The position numbers and the translations under genes are program-made. A stretch of DNA of 13,298 nt from JAAZNO01 sp012798275 (GTDB lineage Bacteria > Chloroflexota > Anaerolineae > B4-G1 > SLSP01). Position 1 is the stretch's first letter. Each line of letters begins with the position of its first letter. Location: NCBI GenBank assembly GCA_035347995.1, contig DAOPQD010000086.1, forward strand, positions 1-13,298, read 5' to 3'. The notes below the pieces were generated by a model. The model saw only the letters and a list, made by a program, of their open reading frames with translations, searched no databases and had not been told where the DNA came from. Positions 1 to 5,538 of the stretch are shown piece after piece.

Positions 1-567
1 CTGCGGCGTCGGCTGAGGGAATCCCTGCGAGGCCGGCACCGGCGAGGGGTAAGAGACCGGTCCAGGCTGTACGGCCATGGTGGGCCCATAGTCCGCCGAC
101 GCTGCCGGCGGCGCGTATGCGGGCGGGATGGCTGGCGCTGCCGGCGGCGCGTATGCGGACGGCATTGCCGGCACGGCCGGCGGCGCGTATGCGGGCGGCA
201 TTGCCGGCGCTGCCGAAGCGAATCCCGGCGCAGCCTTCTGCACCGGCGCCCCGCACATGTCGCAGAAAGCGCTATCGGGTTCCAGCGCCGCGCCGCAATT
301 CGCACAGACCTGCCCACCCGGTGGCGGCGCGACGGCCATCGGCACAGCGGGTGCACTGCCGCTTCCCAGGGAAGCGCCACAGCTGTTGCAAAATTGCTCT
401 CCCGGCGCAACCTGCGCCCCGCAGACCGGGCACAGTGACGCCATCACGGTAGGAATTCCCTGCGCAGCGCCGCCGGCGACCGGCGGGGCGCTCAAAGCCG
501 CGCCGCACTCATCGCAGAAGGCAGCTCCATCCGGCTGCCGCGACCCGCAAGTAGAACAAATGACCAT
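1..567 (-). CDS. Triple zinc-ribbon protein with Ala/Pro-rich tail, 3' end outside the window
   Basis: The frame is open from ATG at 567 to the window edge, giving 189 residues with no stop, so the gene is partial at its C-terminus. The start is supported by a GAGGAGG ribosome-binding site 6-7 bases upstream. Three CxxC-x10-CxxC zinc ribbons are visible: Cys4/7/18/21, Cys46/49/60/63 and Cys88/91/102/105. An Ala/Pro/Tyr-rich low-complexity stretch follows (about 106-189), with three 12-residue repeats of the PAMPPAYAPPA type and then a YGPT motif at 160-163. Such ribbons usually mediate protein contacts or sit at the N-terminus of larger bacterial signalling proteins. The missing part could hold an FHA, kinase or membrane domain, but that is inference. 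It lies 230 bases downstream of the VWA gene, across the heptamer arrays, and may be the last visible member of the same cluster. Exact function is unknown. Confidence 0.85.
   Translation of the reverse strand, partial: MVICSTCGSRQPDGAAFCDECGAALSAPPVAGGAAQGIPTVMASLCPVCGAQVAPGEQFCNSCGASLGSGSAPAVPMAVAPPPGGQVCANCGAALEPDSAFCDMCGAPVQKAAPGFASAAPAMPPAYAPPAVPAMPSAYAPPAAPAIPPAYAPPAASADYGPTMAVQPGPVSYPSPVPASQGFPQPTPQ
101..208 (-). repeat. 36-bp in-frame tandem repeat, three copies
   Basis: Three adjacent 36-base units (101-136, 137-172, 173-208) are nearly identical. They encode three copies of a 12-residue Pro/Ala/Tyr unit in the zinc-ribbon protein. The unit is a multiple of three, so gain or loss of copies keeps the frame. 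It is a coding minisatellite that probably forms a flexible spacer. Confidence 0.9.
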
Positions 568-590
568 AGCGTCCCTCCTCTATCAGTAAT

Positions 591-630
591 GGGTAATGGG
601 TGATGGGTAATGGGTAATGGGTGATGGGTG
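591..630. repeat. GGGTRAT heptamer array
   Basis: Five full units on the plus strand (GGGTAAT or GGGTGAT at 591-625) are followed by a partial sixth; a partial unit also precedes them. Six GGG runs occur every 7 bases with 4-base spacers, which fits the G3-N1-7 rule for a G-quadruplex on the plus strand. The array lies just upstream of the ribosome-binding site of the zinc-ribbon gene; the plus strand is the template for that gene. No coding role is likely. Confidence 0.9.
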
Positions 631-636
631 TGGTAT

Positions 637-797
637 CCAGCATCCAGTATCCAGTTTCCAGCTTCCAGCATCCAGTTTCCAGTTTCCAGCTTCCAGCATC
701 CAGCATCCAGCATCCAGCATCCAGCAACCAGCATCTAGCATCCAGTTTCCAGCATCCAGCATCCAGCATCCAGCAACCAGCAACCAGCATCCAGCTT
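637..797. repeat. CCAGNNT heptamer array, 23 units in perfect phase
   Basis: Twenty-three consecutive 7-base units run without an indel. The variants are CCAGCAT, CCAGTTT, CCAGCTT, CCAGCAA, CCAGTAT and one CTAGCAT. Degenerate units continue to about 818, inside the 3' end of the VWA gene. The array has no self-complementarity within the unit, so it is not a hairpin (REP-type) repeat. All three minus frames are open across it and would give repetitive Met-Leu-Asp-Ala-Gly-Cys-Trp-like peptides, which I treat as artefacts. With the GGGTRAT array it fills most of the 230-base gap between the VWA and zinc-ribbon genes. Confidence 0.93.
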
Positions 798-2063
798 CTA
801 GCTCTCACCATCCAGCTTCCGCGTCAACTTGCGCGTTTCGTAGCGCAGCTTCTTGGTCCCCGGCGTCGAAAGCCCCTGCCCTTGTTCCAGGCGCTCCGCT
901 TCCTCGCGGGCTACAGCCGCCAGCTCCGGCTCCCCCAGGTCCAGGAGACGGGTCGCCGCAGCCCGCAGTTTCCGCGTGGCCCCGGCGACGTTGCCCGCGG
1001 CAGCCTCGTCCAACGCCTGCGTCTGCAGCTTGTGCGCCGTGACCTTCTCCACGATGTTCAACACCGTCGCATCGCTGGCAGCGGTCTGCGTTGGATCGGC
1101 GGAAAATGTCAGCACCACGTCCGCGCGGACCTCCTCGTTGCGCACTCCCAGCGCCGCCACGTCGTAGGCGATCTCCGCCTGCGCCAGCCGATAGGCGCCG
1201 GCAGGCACTGGCGGAATCAGCAATTCAACGAGCACGCTCTGCCCCTGTCCGCGTTCGAGATCGCCCAGCGTTACCTGCACGTCGCGTTCAGACAGGGCAC
1301 GTTGCCCCAGCAGGCTGATCATGGGGATCACGCGCCACACGGCGCGCGGCGTCACCCCTTGCGCCAACCGCAGCAACAACAGGGCATTCTGTACCACGGT
1401 GCGTTGAGCGCCGCGCACCTGCTCCCGGAACGTCTTCAGCACCGTCTCCGGCTGCCCCTCCGGAATAAAATCGGAGACGCCGCCGCTGGCCTGCGCGAGC
1501 GCGTCGAGCAAGGCCTCATTCCAGCCCTCGCCGAGTCCCAACGCGGTGATGGCGATACCCTGGCGTCCCGCCGCCGCTGCCAGCTGCCGGCACTCATCCT
1601 CATCGCCATAGGTCTCCCCATCAGTGAGCAACAACATCCGGCTCACGCGATCCGCTCGCACGCCGCGAGCGAGCTCCTCCACTCCAGCGCGCATCCCCTG
1701 CGAAATCTTCGTCCCGCCCCCCGCACGGATTTTGTCAATGCGGGCCTTGATGGCCGCCGGGTCGGCAACCGGCTGAGCGGGCACCACGACCTGCACGGTG
1801 TCATCGAAGATCACCACCGCGAGCCGGTCTTGCGGCGTCATCTCATCCACGGCCAGACACGCCGCCGCTTTGAGGTTTTCGATCTTCGCGCCGCTCATCG
1901 AGCCGCTATGATCCAGCACCAGGCTGAAGTTGAGCGGCATCTGCACCGCCGCCAGCGCGTCAGCAGGCTGCGCGGTGAGGAGCACATAGGCTAACTGCGG
2001 CCCTTCCGTAAGCGGGAACGCCGTCTTGTTGGTCTGTACCGTCAAGGCGATTTCATCAGCCAT
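798..2063 (-). CDS. Soluble VWA-domain protein with intact MIDAS metal site
   Basis: A 421-residue protein. I chose ATG 2063 (MADEIALTV...) because GAGGAGGTGTGG directly precedes it; the same frame is open further upstream but has no comparable signal. The von Willebrand factor A domain spans about residues 44-225. Its metal-ion-dependent adhesion site is complete: DHSGS at 51-55 (Asp51, Ser53, Ser55), Thr118 and Asp148 in LLLTDGE. There is no signal peptide or membrane segment, so it is probably cytoplasmic. About 230-340 looks like a beta-rich accessory domain, and 345-400 is a charged Ala-rich helical region. Such proteins (COG2304-like) typically bind partner proteins through the metal site. 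The start overlaps the 3' end of the PP2C gene by 22 bases, suggesting translational coupling and a shared role. The TAG stop lies in a degenerate unit of the flanking heptamer array. Confidence 0.92.
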   Translation of the reverse strand: MADEIALTVQTNKTAFPLTEGPQLAYVLLTAQPADALAAVQMPLNFSLVLDHSGSMSGAKIENLKAAACLAVDEMTPQDRLAVVIFDDTVQVVVPAQPVADPAAIKARIDKIRAGGGTKISQGMRAGVEELARGVRADRVSRMLLLTDGETYGDEDECRQLAAAAGRQGIAITALGLGEGWNEALLDALAQASGGVSDFIPEGQPETVLKTFREQVRGAQRTVVQNALLLLRLAQGVTPRAVWRVIPMISLLGQRALSERDVQVTLGDLERGQGQSVLVELLIPPVPAGAYRLAQAEIAYDVAALGVRNEEVRADVVLTFSADPTQTAASDATVLNIVEKVTAHKLQTQALDEAAAGNVAGATRKLRAAATRLLDLGEPELAAVAREEAERLEQGQGLSTPGTKKLRYETRKLTRKLDGES

Positions 2064-3109
2064 CCACACCTCCTCGATACCCGGCATAACGCCAGCAAGA
2101 CCGCCATCCCGGAGGTCGCAGGAGCTGCCGGCACATAGAGACGCCAACCCCACATCAGCGCGGCCACGAAAATGACCAGGGCGATCACCGCCAGCGCGAT
2201 CCACAGCGTCCGCCGCTGTGAGGGCGGCAGCTGCGCCAGATCCGTCTTGAGCGGCGCCAGCCAGTCCGCCCGGGCGGCAGCGCTGCCACTCACCCGCACG
2301 AGGATGAGGGAGATGTTGTCGTAGCCGCCGCGTTCATTGGCGTCCTCGATCAACCGTTCGACGGCGCGGCGCGGCGCCGCACTGAGCGCGACCCGTGCGA
2401 TTTCAGCTTCGGGGATCAGTTCATACAGGCCATCGGAGCACAACACCACCATATCGCCGGGGGCGAGCGGCAGCGGGCGGAAGATGTCCACCGTCACCGC
2501 CGGAGCAGCTCCCAGGGCGCGGGTGAGCACGCCGGCGTCGGGATCGATCGCTACCTCGGATTGCGGAATGACCCCCTGATCCGCCTTCTGTTGCGCCAGC
2601 GTGTGATCGCGGGTCTGCTGATACAGCGCCCCCTGGCGCAGCAGATAGACCCGGCTGTCGCCGACGTTCGCCAGGTACAGCATCCCCCCATGGATCACCG
2701 CTGCGGCCAGGGTGCTGCCGGCCTGCGTGGCTCCCGCGCTCTGCAAATAGCGGTACAACGCAGCGTTGGCGTACTCGATCGCCTCGCGCAAGTCCAGGAT
2801 GAGATCCGCGCCGGGCAGCGTGTAGTAGCGCTCGGCGATGAGATAAATGGCCCACTGGCTTGCCACGCTCCCGAATTGCTCGCCGCCGATGCCATCCGCC
2901 ACGAGCAGCAGCTGCCCTTTGCGGGCCAGCTCGTCAGGCGAGGGGGTGTAGAAGCGTTTGCCGGACACGGCGTCGGGGTAAATCGCGTCCTCGTTGACAA
3001 CGCGCTCGCGGCCCACATCGGTTGCCCCCCCGATCTCCAGGGTCAACAGCGGTGGCTTCGTCCGCCCCAAATACTCCCCCGCCGGCGTCTCAGCCAACAT
3101 CGTCGTCAT
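2042..3109 (-). CDS. Membrane-anchored PP2C-family Ser/Thr phosphatase
   Basis: A 355-residue protein that starts at ATG 3109 behind AAGGA with a 5-base gap; a second Met at codon 4 is an alternative. The PP2C (PPM) domain fills about residues 25-275 with every signature: DVGRERVVNED (Asp31, Asp41), VADGIGG (Asp72), GDSR (Asp151), RDHT (Asp168), CSDGL (Asp226) and GGYDN (Asp264). The metal-binding Asp residues are all kept, so an active Mn/Mg-dependent phosphoprotein phosphatase is expected. One transmembrane helix at about 302-325 follows the catalytic domain, which puts the phosphatase on the cytoplasmic face with a short tail of about 30 residues outside. Its last codons overlap the VWA start by 22 bases. 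It probably removes phosphate from Ser/Thr on partners such as the FHA ligands encoded nearby (inference). Confidence 0.94.
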   Translation of the reverse strand: MTTMLAETPAGEYLGRTKPPLLTLEIGGATDVGRERVVNEDAIYPDAVSGKRFYTPSPDELARKGQLLLVADGIGGEQFGSVASQWAIYLIAERYYTLPGADLILDLREAIEYANAALYRYLQSAGATQAGSTLAAAVIHGGMLYLANVGDSRVYLLRQGALYQQTRDHTLAQQKADQGVIPQSEVAIDPDAGVLTRALGAAPAVTVDIFRPLPLAPGDMVVLCSDGLYELIPEAEIARVALSAAPRRAVERLIEDANERGGYDNISLILVRVSGSAAARADWLAPLKTDLAQLPPSQRRTLWIALAVIALVIFVAALMWGWRLYVPAAPATSGMAVLLALCRVSRRCGWLMKSP

Positions 3110-3130
3110 CCCCTTCCTTCGAAAATAGAG

Positions 3131-3177
3131 GTCAGCGAGTCAGCAGTCAGCGAATCAGCGAACCAGCGAAAAAGCGA
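3131..3177. repeat. GTCAGCGA-type short tandem repeat
   Basis: About six units of 8 bases (one of 7): GTCAGCGA, GTCAGCA, GTCAGCGA, ATCAGCGA, ACCAGCGA, AAAAGCGA. They lie in the leader of the membrane PP2C gene, about 20 bases before its start. The first 12 bases (GTCAGCGAGTCA) also occur at 5477-5488, in the leader of the VWA-FHA gene. Confidence 0.8.
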
Positions 3178-3210
3178 GAAAAATCACTTGCGTGGCAAAT
3201 GTAACGCAAA
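3178..3210 (-). terminator. Possible weak intrinsic terminator
   Basis: Read on the minus strand, TTGCGT and ACGCAA form a 6-base stem with a 10-base loop, followed after GTGA by five T residues. It sits just after the 17-codon ORF and before the PP2C leader. The stem is short and only half G+C, so termination would be partial at best. The inverted repeat could instead be a protein-binding site. Confidence 0.3.
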
Positions 3211-3212
3211 CT

Positions 3213-3266
3213 TCAGACTGCGCCCAGGCCACCATTTTCATTTTTGGATGATGTGCGCCAGCTCAT
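3213..3266 (-). CDS. Candidate 17-codon small ORF between VWA-FHA and PP2C
   Basis: ATG at 3266 follows GAAGGAG with a 5-base gap, one of the best ribosome-binding sites in the window. It lies 19 bases past the stop of the VWA-FHA gene. The product would be MSWRTSSKNENGGLGAV, small and hydrophilic, ending at TGA 3213-3215. The upstream bases TTCGAAGGA are identical to those before the PP2C and MoxR starts. It could be a microprotein, a leader or coupling ORF, or the surviving 5' end of a deleted gene. No family is recognised, and only the start signal supports it. Confidence 0.35.
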   Translation of the reverse strand: MSWRTSSKNENGGLGAV

Positions 3267-3285
3267 GACGTCTCCTTCGAACGTC

Positions 3286-5397
3286 CTACTCTCCCGGCTT
3301 CCAGGGATTCGAGGAAGGATCGGGCGGCGGCACATCATCCGCCAGCACCGTCGGCCCGTAGCCGGAAGGCGCGCCCGGTATGCCGCCAGCTTGGGGCAGA
3401 TCACCAGCAAAGACCGTCGGGCCATATGGCGGCGCGCCCGGTATGCCGCCTTCCCCAGCGGCGACCGTCGGGCCATACGGCGGCGCCCCCGCTGCCGGCG
3501 TCGCGGGCACCGACCCCACAAGCGGCCGCTCTTCCGCGCTCATCCGCCGCGTCTCGCCGCCCAGGCGTTTGAATTGCAGCTGCGTGTTCCCCACCTTGAT
3601 AATAGAATCCGGCTGCAGCGGCGTCGCCTGTGAGGGGCGCAGCTGCACGCCATTGACGAACGTCCCATTCGTGCTGCCCTCATCCACGATGAAGTATTGG
3701 TTCTGCTCCATGCGGATGGAGAAATGCGGATTGGAGACGAATTGATCGAAAAGCGGGAAGTCGCAATGCTGCGCATCACGGCCTACCTTGACGACGGGCG
3801 ACGCGAGCCGATATTCCTGCCCCACCGTCGAGCCGTGCACCATGACCAGCTTGCCGTAGGCAGGCCCTACCGCGCTCATCCGCTGCGTCATCTTGCTGAT
3901 GGCGCCCGCTGCCGGAGCGACGACTTTGCGCGCAACTTCGCCCCGGGTCCTGATCAACAGGACCAGCAGCACCACGAGCCCCACCGTCAGCACCCCCAAC
4001 CCCAGGATAAGCCACCAGTTCTGTTTGACCGTCTCCTTAGTCTCTTCGGCGGCGGTGACCTCTTGAGCTTCCCACGTCACGCGCACGTTCACCGCCTGGC
4101 TCGCCATTTCCGTCTCAAGGTAGGGATCGGTCGCGCGCGCCAGCAAAGTGAAATCGTGCATCTGCACCGCACGGGTGGGGGTCACCCACGCGCTGACGGG
4201 CCACTCCAAGGGATAGGTCGGCGCGCTGTCGGAAGTGCCGATCAAAGCGCCGTTGGCATAGTAGGAGACCGTCGTCGGATCGCGTGTCACCGCATCGGGG
4301 AACTGCACCTCCACACTCAGCGGGATCACGCGCGCGGCGAAAGCGCCCAGCGTCTTGGAGTAGGGAACAGTGATCGAGGTCTCCGGCGGCGCGATGAGGT
4401 TGAGCCGCGGCGTGCGCAGCTTCGACGTCACCATCGTGTCGGCAAAGGCATCGCCGATAGGAGTCCCCTGCACCTGCACCCGCACCTTGTAGTCCCCCTG
4501 GGGCTTGAAGACGGGGAAACGCAGCCGGTACGCGCCGCGGAGCGTCGCCAGATCATCGAACAGGCTCAGCGTGGCCTCCGTGTTGGCCGGATCGTGAGCG
4601 ATGTAACGCCCGTTCGTCTGCGTCGCCATCGCCTGCAGGTTGTCGGCCTCCGTCTCCCCCCTGACCATCCGCACCGCGTACAGCAAAATGCCCGCTTGCT
4701 GGCATTTGTTGATGATGACGGTTTCATACGCCTCGCTGCTGAACTGCCGATCAATCCCGTCGGAGAACACGACGATAACCGCCCGGCGGCTGTTGAGCTG
4801 CGCCTGGACCGGGGCACTGGGGTTTTGGGTGAGCCATTCGATGGCGCGATCAATGCCATCATACAGCGGCGTGACTTCCGGGACCGTCTCCGTCCGCAAG
4901 CCATCGAACTCATTGCGGATCGCATTGGGATCCCGGTCGGTGAAGGGGACCAACGGCGTCAGGCCGCCGGCGTCACGCCCACGGATGCCGATCAGCGCGA
5001 CCATGTCCGCGGTGGGTGAACCGTCCACCGCCAGACGATCGAGCAGCGCGCTGGCCAGATCCACCGCCTGCCCCATTCGGGGGTCGTTCTTGCGCGCGAT
5101 GCCGCCCCGATCCATCACCAATACCACCGCCAGGCCGGTCGTCTCCGCAGTGACGCCGGTGAGCGGCAGGGGTTCCCCGGAGAGCTGCACCGCAAAATTG
5201 TCCGCCGTAAGGTCGGGGAGGCTGCGCCCCGTGTTGGGATCCAAAACCGAGACCAACATCTCGGATTCGGGGCCCGGCGACGGCTCGCCCAAAATGCGCA
5301 GCACGGGCGCCTGGCCCTGCGCGCCAACCTCCCACACCAGCGTCAACGTCAGAATCAGGCAGAACCCCGCAATAATGATGGGACGTAGCTGCTTCAT
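3286..5397 (-). CDS. Secreted-VWA / transmembrane / cytosolic FHA protein
   Basis: A 703-residue protein from ATG 5397. I chose this start because GAGGGGG lies 4 bases upstream and the protein opens with a clean signal sequence (MKQLRPIIIAGFCLILTLTL...). Domain order: signal peptide 1-28; VWA-like domain about 87-290; beta-sandwich region about 300-440; transmembrane helix 461-483; cytoplasmic FHA domain about 513-610 with GR539-540, Ser555, His558 and STNGTFVNG 575-583; then a Pro/Gly-rich tail with three YGPTV repeats. The VWA metal site is degraded: DRGGI at 96-100 replaces DxSxS, although Thr176 and Asp213 remain. The layout suggests that an outer binding domain is linked to a phosphothreonine reader inside the cell. 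It sits between two PP2C genes. A C-terminal FHA fits recruitment of a phosphorylated partner (inference). Confidence 0.92.
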   Translation of the reverse strand: MKQLRPIIIAGFCLILTLTLVWEVGAQGQAPVLRILGEPSPGPESEMLVSVLDPNTGRSLPDLTADNFAVQLSGEPLPLTGVTAETTGLAVVLVMDRGGIARKNDPRMGQAVDLASALLDRLAVDGSPTADMVALIGIRGRDAGGLTPLVPFTDRDPNAIRNEFDGLRTETVPEVTPLYDGIDRAIEWLTQNPSAPVQAQLNSRRAVIVVFSDGIDRQFSSEAYETVIINKCQQAGILLYAVRMVRGETEADNLQAMATQTNGRYIAHDPANTEATLSLFDDLATLRGAYRLRFPVFKPQGDYKVRVQVQGTPIGDAFADTMVTSKLRTPRLNLIAPPETSITVPYSKTLGAFAARVIPLSVEVQFPDAVTRDPTTVSYYANGALIGTSDSAPTYPLEWPVSAWVTPTRAVQMHDFTLLARATDPYLETEMASQAVNVRVTWEAQEVTAAEETKETVKQNWWLILGLGVLTVGLVVLLVLLIRTRGEVARKVVAPAAGAISKMTQRMSAVGPAYGKLVMVHGSTVGQEYRLASPVVKVGRDAQHCDFPLFDQFVSNPHFSIRMEQNQYFIVDEGSTNGTFVNGVQLRPSQATPLQPDSIIKVGNTQLQFKRLGGETRRMSAEERPLVGSVPATPAAGAPPYGPTVAAGEGGIPGAPPYGPTVFAGDLPQAGGIPGAPSGYGPTVLADDVPPPDPSSNPWKPGE
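3343..3480 (-). repeat. Three YGPTV tail repeats in the VWA-FHA protein
   Basis: Residues 640-685 hold three units built on GGIPGAPPYGPTV, with Thr at 644, 661 and 683. The DNA copies are similar (ACCGTCGG plus a GGCGCGCCCGG-like core) but the spacings differ, so this is a diverged in-frame repeat. A related DYGPTM motif is in the zinc-ribbon protein. Confidence 0.8.
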
Positions 5398-5414
5398 GAT
5401 ACCCCCTCTTCTCG

Positions 5415-5488
5415 GAAAATAGAGAGCAGTGAGCCGTGAGTTGAGAGTTGTCGTAGTCACGGCTCACCACTCACGAGTCAGCGAGTCA
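5415..5488 (-). promoter_or_regulatory. VWA-FHA leader with 11-bp inverted repeat
   Basis: GTGAGCCGTGA (5429-5439) and TCACGGCTCAC (5457-5467) are perfect complements around a 17-base loop. This would make a stable stem-loop in the 5' untranslated region of the VWA-FHA gene, about 30-70 bases before its ATG. It is flanked by GAAAATAGAG (5415-5424) and GTCAGCGAGTCA (5477-5488), two blocks that are directly adjacent in the PP2C leader. It may be an attenuator, an operator or a weak terminator of the preceding gene; no strong T run follows. Confidence 0.5.
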
Positions 5489-5538
5489 CTCACGTTCGCA
5501 CGTGGACACCTTCGCCCCTGCACACGTTTCCACGCGGC

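Noticed and set aside
637..797. Could the repeat block be a CRISPR array?
   Set aside because: Units are 7 bases with no spacers, and no cas genes are present.
492..811. Minus-strand ORFs reading as Met-Leu-Asp-Ala-Gly-Cys-Trp repeats
   Set aside because: All three frames are open only because a 7-base array without stops cycles through them; no start signal and biased residues.
621..1994. Long plus-strand ORF of 457 codons opposite the VWA gene
   Set aside because: Its sequence is Arg/Gln/His-rich with no recognisable domain, it begins in the heptamer array, and the minus strand here has a complete VWA protein. It is an antisense shadow of GC-rich coding DNA.
3697..5019. Plus-strand ORF of 440 codons opposite the VWA-FHA gene
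   Set aside because: Low-quality Arg/His-rich composition and no ribosome-binding site or domain; the minus strand carries clear FHA and VWA domains.
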